Below, one piece after another: positions 27,901 to 41,379 of a stretch of 64,000 nt of DNA; position 1 is the stretch's first letter, and each line of letters begins with the position of its first letter. The stretch covers positions 11,090,501 through 11,154,500 of the forward strand of contig JANCRA010000010.1 in NCBI GenBank assembly GCA_024362935.1, given 5' to 3'. A program made the translations under genes and the position numbers. The notes below the pieces were generated by a model. That model did not search any database, was not told the DNA's origin, and was given only the letters and a program-made list of their open reading frames with translations. The DNA is from Setophaga petechia. Lineage: Eukaryota > Chordata > Aves > Passeriformes > Parulidae.

Positions 27901-30440
27901 CCTGTTCAGGCACTGATAAAAATCTGACCAAGATGTTTTCAACAGTAAGCTGGGAGTGATTACAAAGCAACCGACCCCTACCCTCCAGCTGGGAGAGCTC
28001 AGTTTGGGATTTTCTTTAGAAACGCGGATTTTTTTAAAAATTTTTTTTTTTCAATTTTAGTCTCTGGTGCTAGCATGACTTGTTGTTGGGGTGGTGCCAA
28101 ATGTGGCTGCCTGGGCTTGGGGGAAGGGAGAGGGATAGACCAGAGGTGAGACAGACCTCTGCTCTCCTCCCACCAGGCAAATCTCTCACCACCAGGGGCT
28201 GGACCTGGGCTCACTTCAGCAAACCCAGGCAGCACCTTTGCTCTTGGGAAGGTGACAGAGCTCTGCCCACACTAATGCCCAGGGAGCAGGGTGAAGTAAA
28301 ATGGGATGGCACAGTAAAATGAAGCAGTGGCTCCTGCAGAGGGTTTTCACCTCCTGCTCCCTTTGGGAGTACGCACAGCACAGCTCCACCTGCATCACAT
28401 CTCAGGCTATGAGCAAATCCAGCACAGAGCCATGGACAGGGCACCAGCAGTGCCTGTGGCAGCTCTGCCATGGCCATCTCCCTCCACGAGCCCCTCACAC
28501 CAGCAGAGTTTGCCACTGCCCCATGCCCCATCCTGTGCAAAACAGGGCTCTAGTCCCTACCTGCTCCTTCCCGCAGCTGGCAGGGCAGGAGTGTGGCTGT
28601 GGGGAGAGGGGAGAGCCATCCTTGGAGGTCTGCAGGCCTCGAGTGAGCAAAGCCAGAGCTGAGCTGATCTAGGATCACAACAGTGCTGCACTCTCAGGCT
28701 GGAGCCCTCCAGGAGTGGCTTCCAGCCAACATCTCCGAGACAGATCCCCCCTCCTGTGGCCAGACCAGCTGGAGCTGCCAGCCCTGGAGCAGCAGACAGA
28801 GCTGCTTGTGTGATGGATCCCAGACTCACATCAGTGAAACTCTCTGAGCTTGCCACAGACCTGCACTGCAATGAAATGAGTTACACCAGCCCAGCTAGCC
28901 TTGGCCCTCTTGGCTGGGTAAGAACAACACAAACCCAGCAGAGCAGAGATGGGCACTGCCACCAAGGCGGGCAGCACCCAGCAGCTGCCACGTGTCTGCT
29001 GCACAGCACATGCTCTGGGCCAGGGCTGCACATGCCCATGCACACCCACAGTCTCAATAACCATCACCCAGCATTTCTTTGCAGCTCGTGGGATTTATAT
29101 ATGCAGTTATCCATTAATTTTAAAAAGCCACAAAAACCCTATCACAGATAAAGCACTTGGCATGAAGGTGAAGGAGATGGTAGTTTTGGCTGGAGGACTT
29201 AAATACCCTCACTTTATACTGCTGCCAACCCACATCACAAATGTGTCAGAGCATGAAAAGCATTCTGTGAAATTCAACAGTCTCCTTAGTCAAAAGCATT
29301 AAGGGTGAAAATTGACCAAAACACTTGGAAAGTAAATCATGTCAGAAAAAAAAAGGAAACAAAAAAGGAAGCAAACTCCAAAAGTCCTGGATAAACATAA
29401 GAGTGGCAGCAAGATCCCAAGGAGAACAGAGCTAGCCAAGCACTGGAACACAAAGTCCTCCCAAGCAGCTCTGTCACTGCCACTGTGGGTCTGGCTCAGC
29501 CCTGGGGCTGCACTCAGTGCACTCCACATCTGTGTTTGGGCTAAATAAAGTATTTAATTAGCACTCCAACTAGCAAAGAAAGTATCACTACCTGATCTTG
29601 GGGAGCAAGAGGTATTTTTAAAAACAACCTATTTTAATCCTTGGAGCCATAGGGAAATTACAAACCAGTCACCTGATGATCAGAGGAAAATTAAAAGTCC
29701 AACTTCAGTGACAACAAAAATAACGCAAAGTCATGAAGTGCAATAAACAGCATGGGGACCAGAAGGCTCTTTAAACAGGTTTTTTAATCTCCTCTCCCCT
29801 CTGCTCATAATATTGCCTTTATTATTTTCTGATGTGGAACCTGATTCTCAGGAGTGCGGTGGATGCTGACAGCAGGGTAATGGAGCAGTAGCAATTTCTC
29901 CTGGGCAGACCTCGGTGATTTAATATGCCTGCAGAGAGAGAGAGGAGGGCAAGAGGCAGCTCAGGAGGAGAGAGTGAGCTGGCCAGGAGGTGCCAGCAAT
30001 AAACCACGGTGATTAAGAGCTGGCTGTGCTGAGCAGGGTTCAGCAGCCAAGGGTAAGCGATGGCCACTCGCAGCAGCACCTTGTCCCTTCCCAGCGCTCT
30101 GCCATGCCTGCCACAGCCCTGGCACTGGTGAGGAAGCTGCCCCGAGGACAGGGAGGGGTAAAGGCAGTGAGAACTCTGTGCTGCAGCCCATTGCCCAAGT
30201 CTGCCCACAAATGAATGTTGCCAGTCCAGGCTCATGTTCCTGGCAATCCAGGAGAGCCAGGTTGTTGCACAAGTCCCCCTCGCAGCCAAGGCCCCACTTA
30301 TTTGAGAGGGGATTTAGCAAGAGCCCCAGAGAACAGAGGAACAGGATGGATCACTGGGAGGAAGGTGTCCCAGTGCCTGCCCAGCACACTGTGCTGACTG
30401 CTGGGTCTTGGAGCCAGTGGGAAGGTCTCTGCTGGGTTAA
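24948..30440. other. Intergenic DNA, 24.9-30.4 kb
   Basis: No supported gene, RNA gene or mobile element recognised. Scattered single GATA motifs (27914, 29146) have no clustering. An A/T-rich run lies at about 28025-28055. The stretch at 29560-29960 is AT-richer and may be conserved. Confidence 0.5.
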
Positions 30441-30822
30441 TGTAGCCATGATATTTTCTGAAAAATCCTTTCCTTAGGATTTTTTCTCCTGAGAAGCTGA
30501 GAGACCTCAGGGACAAAATGTAAACAATGGTTATCTGCTGCTGTGGAATGCAACAGGTGGATCTGTGACTGGTCTCATGTAGTTGTTTCTAATTAATGGC
30601 CAATCACAGTCTAGCTGATTGGACTGTCTCGGTCAGTCACAAGCCTTTGTTATCACTCCTTTTCTATTCTTAGCTAGCCTTCTGATGAAATCCTTTCTTC
30701 TATTCTTTTAGTATAGTTTTAATATAATATATATAATAAAATAATAAATCAAGCCTTCTGAAACATGGAGTTAACATTCTCGTCTCTTCCCTCAATCTAA
30801 GACCCCTGTGAACACCACCACA
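30441..30822 (+). mobile_element. Solo LTR of an endogenous retrovirus
   Basis: A 382-base element begins TG and ends CA. It carries inverted CCAAT boxes (GGCCAATCAC and GATTGGAC), a TATA-rich stretch near 30721-30735 and AATAAA signals at 30735 and 30743, as expected of an LTR read on the + strand. The six flanking bases are GGTTAA before and GGTTCA after, a target-site duplication with one mismatch. The text matches a recurrent LTR I associate with songbird genomes. No retroviral gene flanks it, so it is a solo LTR left by LTR-LTR recombination. Confidence 0.85.
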
Positions 30823-33800
30823 GGTTCAGAAGGAGGAAACTTGGGTCTGGACAGCAGCTTTCCTGTTGCCATCCCACATCTGTCCTCTCAGAGCTATTAT
30901 AACCATCATCTGTGCCATGTTGAGCTTTCCATGGCCATTCCCAACCACCCAGATTCTGACCACTGGTGTGACTCCAGCAGCAGTGACAGACCCTGAGGAG
31001 AAATCTAATGTTGGGACATTGGTGGAACACAACAGAGAAGGTCTGAGAGGCGAAGGGCACCAGAAGAGAGCTGATATCCATCCAGCCCTGCACGAGAGCA
31101 CCCACTGAGAGGGAAAGCTCTCTGGGGCTTGCAGTCCCCCTGCTGCTGTGCCCTCCTGGCTGACATGGGACACATGACTGCGGCTGGAGTGATGGATGGG
31201 CTGGAGTCCCTCTCTGAGAGTATCTCACAGTGGTTTCCGTAAGTTGATGGAGATTGCACAACACTGCCAACTGCCATGCCGGATATATTTTGCAACCAAG
31301 GCTTCTATGGCACATCTGTAGGATGATATGCCAGGGTCTTCTGAGGAGGTCTGGGGAAGTTTGAGCACAGGAAGAAAAAAAAAAGAAAAATAAAAGGAAA
31401 AGAAAAAAGTCAACAAACCTCTTTCCATAGCAGCTATTTTGGTGAGGCACCCTGGGGCGAGAGAGGCCAGCTTTGGAGGCACAGCAGCCCAGCAGGCTTG
31501 CTCAGAGCTCTGCCCACTCCCAGCTGGGAGAAGGTCCCTTTCCCATGGGTGGGTGGCATAATGAAACACCCAGACAGGAACTGCACAGTCTGTGCTCACC
31601 AGGAGTAGCTGCAAGGCAGGGCTTGAGGTGGCAGCAGTGGTGGGGAGGTGTTGGACAGCTGCTGAGGGTGGCTGTGGGCTGTCCCAGCTGATGGCCCTGG
31701 GAAGTGCCATCCTCGTCGTGCTGGTTCAGCAGCTCATGCCAGAAAGTCAAAGCTCCTATAACTTGAGCTCATGCCATCTCCCATCTTCTTGGCCTCTTTC
31801 CAGAAGAGGAGAAAGGACTTCAGGATACAGGACTGGACTAGAGGATGTTGGAGAAGGTGTTCAAAGTGCCTAGCCTGGCTGGTACCACACATCTTGGACA
31901 TCAGCAGCTCTCTGGCAAAAGCCCCCAGCAGTGACCCAAAGTAACATCAACTCTCAACATCAATCCACACATCAGCACCACACTGCAAACTCCTCAACAA
32001 CATTAATTAAATTCACAGCACAATCACAAATGCAAGCTAGCACACCCTACTGTAGTATCTCCACAAAATTACCTTCTTTGGAAAAAATTTGGGCCCCACA
32101 GAAGAAGCAGCCTGTGGATTCCATCAAGTTAAGGGGACCAAGCAAAGAGAACTCCAGGAATCACTGTGTTCCTGGGCTCAGACATGAAACCATCAGCTTC
32201 TCATTTAGGAGGAAAGAGATGATCTCTGATACAGGGAACCTGTAGGACTTGGTGGACCAAAGCAGGCCATGGGGACAGGAGCACCTTACAGGGACAGGAC
32301 ATCAAAGACAAGTGCTGAATTCCCTGTGCAACAGCTTCTCATCAGCAAGGAGATGTGGATGCAGAGGGAAGCATGGAACCAAGGCTTCAAAGATGCTCGG
32401 AGTTTAAGTGTCTGAAAATTAAAGTGCTGGGACATTTTTTCAGCCTGCACTGAACAGTGGGGATGAAATAATGTCAGAAAGTTGAACAGAGAACATCTCT
32501 TGCAAAAGATTGATTATGCCAGCAAAGACCAAAGCTGAAAACTTGATGGCAGTGCCTCCATCACCTTGGAGCTGAGCTCTGCCCTGTGTGGGATCCCTAA
32601 ATGATAACCAGTATGGGTCCAGCCACATGTTTCCCATCACTGATGAGAAATGGTGCTGTTCACACCACTCCTGTGCCTTGTGATGGATCTCCCTGCTCCC
32701 ATTCCCACAGGAGCAAACAGCTCCTCTGTCCCCAAATCAAATGGGTTGGAGACTCTTCATGTACCAGGATGCATCGCCCAGGTTCTTCATTCAGGGCCAG
32801 CCCTTCCCAGCACCACCACACCAACATTCCCCGTCCCACCAGCAACACCCACAGGTTTTTTGTTCCTGCTGCTGCTGTCTGGTGCCCTGTGAGCAGCTTT
32901 GACAGCCAAAATGCTCCCTGGGCTCAAAGCAGCAATAATTGTGTATGTCTCAAGCACAAGCACCAAGATCCAGTAGGGAGTGGGGACCACAGAGAGACCC
33001 TGTGACATGGAGTGAGGACATTGGAGGAATAACATGGAAAACACTCCCTTCAGATTTCCATACACACCCTCACTCCTGGGAGAAAAAAAAAGGAACGAAA
33101 AAAGAAAAGGAAAGAGGAAAAAGTATCCTTTTCAAAGCAAGGATGTGGTAAGGCACAAACATTCTCCCCTGACACACGAGCCAGGATGCAGAGATGTTGT
33201 TTATTCCCAGGAGGAAAGAAAGTATTTTGCTGTATCCTCCACTTAATGAAAAATTCATCTCACATCTCCACAGGTGAGGGCAGCTTAGCTGCACATTCCC
33301 ACATTGCTGCCCCATGCCTCAGTTTCCCCGCCAGTAAAGCAGGCTGACACTCACTGTGGCAGAGCCAGACAATGAGCCTTAACCCGGAGCTGCAAAGCCC
33401 TGGAGGGCCCTGACAGCCTCCCCCATCCATCACTGTCCACAACACCAACACTGAGCTTTTGTAGTGCCAAGAGCAGGTCCCAGACAAGGAGACACCCTGC
33501 CCTGTGGGGCTCAGACCCTCTCCCCTCTGCTCTCCTTTCCCTCATCTTCTTCCTGCACAGCCCAGACACAGAGCCAAGCTAATAATTCAGATAACAGAAT
33601 TAAACTGATCCTGATTAGGAAAAGCCTTTACCCTAAAGAAAGCAAACTCTGGCTCGGTGCTGCCTGTAATCCAATAGTCTCCCACGGCAGGCAGCAAACC
33701 CGAAACCTGCCTCCAGGCAAAAGCACTTTGTCTCGGAACAAGGGAAGTTAAATGTGTCTTAATGGGAATTTTGACACGTTTTGCTTTGATTTCACTAATG

Positions 33801-36800
33801 TTACAAAAGTAACTGTGAGAAAATATTTCAGCCCCCCCATGAGGAGTCAGGTCCTCACGTGTACGGACCAACTGCCCAGAGGGGAATTTGGAAAGGGATT
33901 GTGGCTGTGGGGAGATGAGGTCTTGGTGCCAAATCCTGTCACACTTTCTGGGAGGAACTGTTCCTGTATGGGTCAGTCAGGGAGGCAGGGAACCCTTCAG
34001 CTCCCCCAGTTTGCACCTGTGGGGCAGCCAACATCACCCATGGGACCTCTTCTGTTTGCCCATACAGACAAAAACCAGAGATAATCCAGGCTGGGGGCTG
34101 TGGCTGCAGGATGGTGGGTCTGGCACAGTCCTAGAGGGCACAGAGGATGAAGGTCAGCTGGGTGGGCATCCCATGGGGCCCACAGAAACACCCGTCACAA
34201 GATGCAGGATGAAAGGATATACACTGGAATTGCTAAGAGGGAGAGGCTGAACCAGCATCCACCTGCAAGACCTGTCAGAGGGCAAAGATGAGTTGTCTGC
34301 AACACACCCTGGGGCAAAGGAGGATCCTTCTCTGTTCATTTTCCACTTCACTCGTGCTGTTTGGGTATGATAGGGCAGTCATTCCTTGCAGAAGCAGCAC
34401 CAGCTCCTGGGCTCTCCTAAACACCATCTCCCCTCTCTGTGGAATGGAAAACCAAGCCACTGGGTGCCCTTCTGCTCAGGCATCTGTCACTGTTAAGGGC
34501 AGCAAAGGCCACTGCCATGTCCCTGAGGGGGTAGGAGAGGTGTCTCCCCTTACCCCCATGGGACCCCTTGGCAGCCCCTCCTGGGGTTCCTCTCCCCCAT
34601 CCCCTGCACTGTTTCCAGCCCCAGGCTCCGTTTCACCCGGCCCTGGCAGAGCAGGGTGGCATTCAGTGTGGGCAGGATGGTGACAGGAGCCTGTTATAAA
34701 CTCGCTGAAGCTTCAGCTGCTGTTTTTCATTTGGCACCACAACAGCCCCAGGCACTCCCTGGCACATCCACCTGGGGCTGGGGGATGTCCTGTGTACATG
34801 AACCCCACGGACACTGTGGGTGCATTTGACTCTGAAGCACCTGGGGAAATACAGGGAGAGGGAGCCAGATGCTTCCCATAGTGAGGCACTAAGGTTTAGG
34901 TAAAAACCTGGGGAACAGGGGCAGGACATGCTCTCCCCAGTGTCTGGGTGCTCCTCCACTCCACATCCAGAGACAGGAGCATCCCTGATGGATGCAGTCT
35001 GGATCTTACCTGCTATCCCAATGAAATGTGCCACACAACCCCTAATCCCAGATATTTAATGGACAAGAAGCAGGATTTCCTTGGCTCTCCAGCCCAGTGG
35101 TCACTCTGTGGGCTTGCAGCACATCCCTGGCTGAGCTTTAGGGTGGAGAACTGGAGCGCCCACAGCAAGGCTGCTGGCAGCAGAGCAAAAAGTGGAGAAA
35201 TAAACCTGGTGCAGCTAGGACAGCACTAATTTTAGCAAGGCTGAATGCAACAAGCTCAACTGGAATAAATCAGACAGGCAGCCAAGGCTGTGGGGCTGCA
35301 GGAGGAATCTCTGTGCTTCCATAGAGATAGGGCTTACTTGCAGCAGCTTTTCCCATCCCTGCTCCAGCAGCCCCATCTCCACCAGGCCTGACACAGCCCA
35401 CATTTGTAAGTTATTTTTTGTTGTTTTAACGCAATGCTGCAATTCTAACCCACAGCCTCAGATTGTCAAGCAGTTTTTCTTTTCTTTCCTTCAGGAAAAA
35501 AAAAAATACAGCTGAACTAATTTGATGAAAGGAGAAAATAAAATGTAAGCCAGACTAAACACATGCAGTTCCTACCTACAGCCAGGGCCCGGCTTCTCCC
35601 AGGCCAAAGTCAACACATGTCAATTTTTAACATGACAGGGCTTTAAAAGGGAGGTTTGAGCCCTGGATGAGAGGCGGCTGGAAAACATTAATAACAAGGT
35701 CTGTCAATTAAAGGCAGGCATGACAAGTCACCAAGACAAGAGCTGAGGGGTTTCCCTTCCTTCCCTTCTATTCCCTCTTAGTTTGGTGAAAAAAAAAGTG
35801 ATTAAGAAAAAAAAATTCTATTCTGAAAAAAAAAATGCAGCTACATTACCTAATGGAGGATGGGTTTTGTTTAGGAGCCTTGAGAGCAGCCCAGCAGGTA
35901 GGGGTTGAGATCAACAGGTTAAGGAAAGAATTCCTGTGAGGGATGCTCCCAGTGCCATTGCTCCCACTCCACCTGGGCATGCTGGGCAGGAGCAGCAGCC
36001 TGGCTGCCTCCTCCAGAGCATCCAGCATCACCACCCAGAAGGATTTGCAGTCCCTGCACTGAGGTGACTTGGTGGTGATGTATCTGTTGCACTGGTAAGG
36101 GCTATTTTGGGTTCTGGTCAAGGAAAAAAAAAAAAAAAAAAAAAAAGGAAAACCACCACCCTGCTTTTATCAGCCCCATAGGAAGTGTTTCTATGGCTTT
36201 CATGAGCTGGGCAGGTTTCTGTCCCAAACCACCCACTGGGCTCCAAAACAATTGGGAAAAACAAGGGAAAGAGGCAGAGCAGTGGCAGCCCCACCAGCCT
36301 CTGGAAATGAGGGCAAAAGTGGGTGAGGAGAGGGGTAAGGGGGAAAAGAGGGGGTGAGTGTTGGCATTGGGGGTGTGGAGGGAAAAGGGCTTTGCTCCCA
36401 AAACCCAGCAAACATCCCTCTGAGCTGGGAGGACATTCCCATGGTACAGAGCAGCAGTGTTGCCTTTCAGCTGGGAGAGCAGGTAAAGATTGAGCCCAGA
36501 GGGAATAACAGAGATTAATTTCACCTTCAACACCTAAATAAATACTGCATCCCCAGTCACACACTATGCACAGTTCATACTGTGCTGGTGTGCATTACAC
36601 ATCCACAGCAGAGGAACCAGCTGGTGGAGCAGCTCCAGCATCCCCTGCTGCCATGTCCTGTGCCCAGCCAGATGCTCCAGCAGGTCTTTAGAGCCCACAA
36701 CAGTCAAAGGCAACGTGCTCTGCCTCCCAGCATCATGTCAGTCTCTGAAGGGGGGAGGGCCTTCCTGGAGACCCCCCAGTTACAGGCATTGCATCCCCCA

Positions 36801-39800
36801 CCCACCTGGCTGGTGGCTCGGTGGGCTGGAGCAGCACACTTCCAGTGGCTCAGACCTGCAGGGCTTTGAGGGATGAAGCTCTGCCCCTTCATGTGCCATT
36901 TGCCCGAGTGTGGCAGGTGAGCTGGGCTCCTGCCCTGCTCTCAGGCTGTGCTCCACGTTTTCTGGCCCAGCAAACAAACCCTCCCTCCAGCACACATGGG
37001 GTTCACTTTGCAAGGACAGGCACACACATGCCAGGCTGATTTATTCCAACAAGCCCTAGGCCAGGCCCCTGAGGTGGTGAAAGGCTCCTGGGCTCTCTTA
37101 TGGCTCTCTGCAAGTGCCATCTCACTTCTTTGTAGAGTGGAAAGAAAAGTCATTAGGTGCTCCTGCTCAGGGATGTGTCACTGTTAAGGACATCAAGAGC
37201 AGACCAAGACCAACATGCTGAGTGAAAACAGTGGTGAAGCTGATGCTTTCACCCCAGTAGAGATTCAATGCACTGAAGATGGAGAAACCCCACAGGAGAG
37301 CCCACCCCTGAGCTCCTGCACTGTCAGCCTTCTCCCTTTGGAGAAGGCTGGCCTCACTGCCCAACTCTGGCCACTGTCACAGCAGCACGGGCCACCAGCC
37401 CAGGCAGTGCCCACCCATGTTCAGCACCAGAGAGCTTGTGATGACCTTTCACAGGAGCCACTTTCATCATCAAAAAGCATTTGAAGGCAGAGCTCAGAAA
37501 GCCTTTGGCTGCCCCCCTTCTGTGCCCATGGCTTCTGGAAGCTGCTTCATTGATGCTCCCACTGCTGTGGTCCTGCTGGGACAGCTCTTGGCAGCACCAC
37601 TGACAGTTCACAGGCTGGAAAACATTGGTCTGAGCAGTGGAAGCACTGTGGCTGAATTCAAGAGCAGCTGCCTGTGCTCCTGGACTTACTCATGTAAAGC
37701 CTTGGGTCTGGTGGCTGCCACCAAGGCCCCTGCACCACCCACACTGGGTGAGTGCTGGCTCTCAGCTCCCTCCAGGCCCTGCACAAAGCCAGGGCACTGT
37801 GCACCATACCTGGGGCACAGGTACGTGGCACCTGGGGTGATTTGTGCCTTTGCTGCTGAGGCACTGTTGGGGCTTTTGGAGACAGGCTGTCAGTGCAGCC
37901 CAGAGGAGCCTGAAGCAGGGGGATGGTCCCTCTGTGGCCAGCAGGGACTATGTGACATCTCCATCCCCATGGCTGCCTGTTGTCACTGTGCTGTCACCAC
38001 ACCCACGCTGTCCTCTGGTACACAGGTCCCAAACACCCAGCACAGCTATCACACTGTCCTCCCTCCTCCCCCTTCCCTTCCAGGCAGGCAGAGCAGCCCC
38101 TGCTCCCCACAGGATCACCCAGCAGGATCGCTCAGCACTGGGGAACAAAAGTGAAGGAAAGTCTTTTTAAATCAAGTTCACACCTTGTATCAAGCAAGGT
38201 TACTCTTCCACTCCCCAGATAATGGATACAGGTGTTACACTGATGCCACATTTGATTTCAGCCAAAAAGCCAAGAGAGTTAAAAACATTCATTCATCTCA
38301 AACTGTAAGCAAAGCTTATTCTTGTTAATCTCAATAATTACTGGACTTCTCCCACATCACAAGGAGCAGCCATACAATGGCAAGTTTTCCTTCCTCCACA
38401 GGACCCTGCTCAGGGCAGGGATCAGAGATCTGCAAGAAATTCTCTCTTTAAAGGGACATTGCTGGGATTGCTGAACTGGATTCAGCAAAATTGCTTAGGA
38501 CTCAAAGCAGAACTGGGGCCCAAACTCTTCCCATTCAAGCCCAGCATCTTTGATCCAAGAGCAGCAGGGCCGTTGGTGCCGCTGTGAGACCAGAAATGTA
38601 CAAAGTCACGAGAGATCAGTAGGACTTAACTCCCTCTCAAACTCCCCAGGATCTCTTTAGTCATACAGTGGGGACAAGGATAAATTAACATCTCCAGTGT
38701 AGTATCAAGTGAACAATTAGCAGAGAAAAGCCGCTCATGAGGGCCTGATGGAACAGAGCAAAGAGATTTTCTTCCCAGACATGTCTGCTAGAAACAGCCT
38801 GAAACATTTCCATTTCTGTTGCCTTTTAATAGCAAGGTCAGCTCCTTTCTTCCTACCCTGACATCCTCCATCAGGGCCTCTTTCTGGGAACTCACAGCAA
38901 TGCACCAGATGTCACTGAGAGACAGAAAAACAACCAGGGGCCAAACTGGGGCATTCACCATGGCTCTGAACGAACCACACAGCTCTTGGCTCATGGGGAG
39001 GGGAGCAGAGAGCACCCCTTGGTGGCACTGGGGCTGGAAGGAGCCCCCTTCTCCCAGCAGGAACAGGCACCCTGCTCCTGGGAAAAGCCAGCAGCCCCAC
39101 ATCCTCCAGACTCCCCCCAGCACTAGCTGGACGCTGGAAACAATCTACATATTTGCAGCCCAAAGGAAAATTGTTTGTTTTCCCCATTTTTGCTGAGTTT
39201 GAGCAGCTCTCAGCATGGTACCCAGCTCTCAGCATGGTACCCAGCTCTCAGCAGGGTACCCAGCACCATTCCAGTTCCCAGCAGCCCCAGTGGGCACCAG
39301 CACACATCCCACAAACATGCCCACTTGCTGGAGGACAGGCGTGCTCACAGTGAGCTCTGTCACAGACCCTCCACAACACCCACACTACCAGCTCTGGGGC
39401 AGCTTAGCCCCACCTGTCACAGCAGCAGCTACCACAGGGGAGCCAGAGCTCTGAGACAAGACCAACCTCGCTACCCCAAGAAGAAGGTGATAACACTGTA
39501 CTCAAACATGTTTTTTTAGCTTAAGGATGCAATTACTCCCAGATTTCTAAAGGCTTTCTCAGAACCACAGACCTCAGGTATGCAACCACCACGGCAGCTG
39601 CTGACCAGGAGGGCAAGGATGAAGTAGGGGAGAAAAGAAACCACAAGACTTCAAAAAGAAGCCCACCTGTGTTTGGTGATGGGCTCGATTCCTCCTCAAA
39701 ATATTCAGCTCAGGACACATTTCCAGCCTTCTTCTCTTTAGTCCAAACTTTGAGACTAAAAAAAATATATCCACCTTAAAAAAAACCAAAAAAACAAAAA

Positions 39801-41000
39801 AACAAAACAAAAAAACCAAACCAAAACAAAACAAACAAAAAAAAAAAAAACACAAGCCACCAAACATGCAAATCCCAGGTTCCAAAGTTTAAAAATATGT
39901 GGGTTTGTATTAGTCCTAGAAATGCAGCCATCTGCTTTCCCTCCAGAGGAGCAGAAGGAAGCAGAGAGCAGAGGGAGGGGAAGGTGCAGGTGTGGGTTTT
40001 TATGGGTGCACAGGGTCTCTGGGTTAGCAGGTCCCCAGCTGGGGAAGCCACCTTGGCATCCCCTCCCAGGTGTGCTGCTGAGAGCAGGGGCTGCTCCCTG
40101 CCTTCAGGAGGTGGGCATGGCTCTGGCAACTGCTGTGCAACACCTTCCTGCAAACAGCTCATTGAGAGCACCCCTGGGCCTGTGCTGGCCTCTGGCAGCA
40201 CCTCTGTGCCCTCATCCAGGCTGGGGGAAGCTGAGGCAGTGGGCAAATGCAAGGTCAGGTGGGATTTGGCTTTGCCCACACCAGCTCCTGTCTCCCAGTC
40301 CCATTGCAGGTGCAGATCATCTCCAGGGATAGACTGGGATACACCATCCCTGCTAAACCCCCCAGCTGGCCCCTCCTGAGCTGCTCCAACAGCATGGCTG
40401 GGGTCACTGGGACCCCCCTGTGGAGCCTCCTGGGGATGGAGGGATGGGGAAAAGAAGGAAAAAAAAAATCTTCCATCCTTTCACCACCCTCGAGCTTCTC
40501 CCCATATCCATGTATTTCCAGAGTGCCTATTTTTCCACATTAAAGGGGCTGGAATAAATGTCACATTGCAGCACACATCCGTGAACAAAGCCACAAGTGT
40601 GAATGGCCACATGCACAAATTTTCTCCCCTGATTTCCCAGGTATTCAGGAGTGACCTTGGAAAAAGAGTGAGCTGTAGTTCTTCATGGCATGGGTGATAA
40701 CGTGTTTGTCACCATTTAAACTGTCTGAAGGCTGCCCAGGTTTTACTTTATTGCATTTCCAGGTGTCACCAAGACCTGGTTGAATTACGTTGCAAACTCC
40801 TTCATAAAAAAAGAAAAGTGACTTCGCTGTCCTGCAAAGAGACAGGACTCATGGGAGCCACTCAGATGTGTGTAAAATGATTTTTCCCCCTTGTTTTCCT
40901 GCAAACCTGCAATAGCTAAAACTTACTTGCGAAAGGCTTTGGGAACCCACCTAAATAAAGATGTTTAATCACAGCGGAAAGCAGCAGATGCAGACTCGGA
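30823..41000. other. Intergenic DNA, 30.8-41.0 kb
   Basis: No supported gene. It contains the 19-bp repeat at 39204, A-rich tracts (36124-36146; about 39779-39852), and AT-rich unique blocks that could be conserved elements at 33575-33830, 35500-35750, about 38270-38350 and 40650-41000. Reading frames here look incidental. Confidence 0.5.
39204..39264. repeat. 19-bp tandem repeat, about 3.2 copies
   Basis: CAGCTCTCAGCATGGTACC starts at 39204, 39223 and 39242 (third copy with one T to G change), followed by a partial copy. The period is exactly 19 bases. Confidence 0.92.
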
Positions 41001-41229
41001 GTGCTGCAGCCCGCAACGGGATTTTATGAATTGTTACGATCCGGGGCAGACCCGGGCGGGGCCGTCCCGGGGTACCCGCGAGGAGCCCCCGGAGCCCCGG
41101 GCGAGCTCGGTGTGTGCCGGGGATGCGGAGCGGGCCGGCCCCGCTGTCCCGGCCCCGCCGCGCTCACCCGCCGCTGCCAGAAGGTGCCGCCGTCCGCCTG
41201 CGAATCGCTCCCAGCCCAATTAGGCGGCA

Positions 41230-41290
41230 GGTATCGGCTGCAATCACGGCTGCTGATAGAGATAAATGGGGAAGGCACTATCTGCCCAAC
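41230..41290. promoter_or_regulatory. GATA2: GATA motif cluster, about 4 kb upstream of the presumed 1S start
   Basis: TGATAG (41254-41259) abuts AGATAA (41260-41265), and CTATCT (an AGATAG site on the other strand) follows at 41278-41283, all at the edge of a CpG-rich patch. Mammalian Gata2 has autoregulatory GATA sites named by distance at -3.9, -2.8 and -1.8 kb from the 1S exon. This cluster is the outermost of three here and is the best positional candidate for the -3.9 element. Assignment is inference. Confidence 0.5.
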
Positions 41291-41379
41291 AATAGTGGGG
41301 TTTTTTTAAAAGAAAAAAAAAAAAAAAGAGAGAGAGAGAGGGAAAAAAAAAAGAGAGAGAGAAAAAAACAATTGAACTT

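Noticed and set aside
36102..36533. 143-codon minus-strand frame with a phenylalanine run
   Set aside because: The run is the complement of the A23 tract; no other support.
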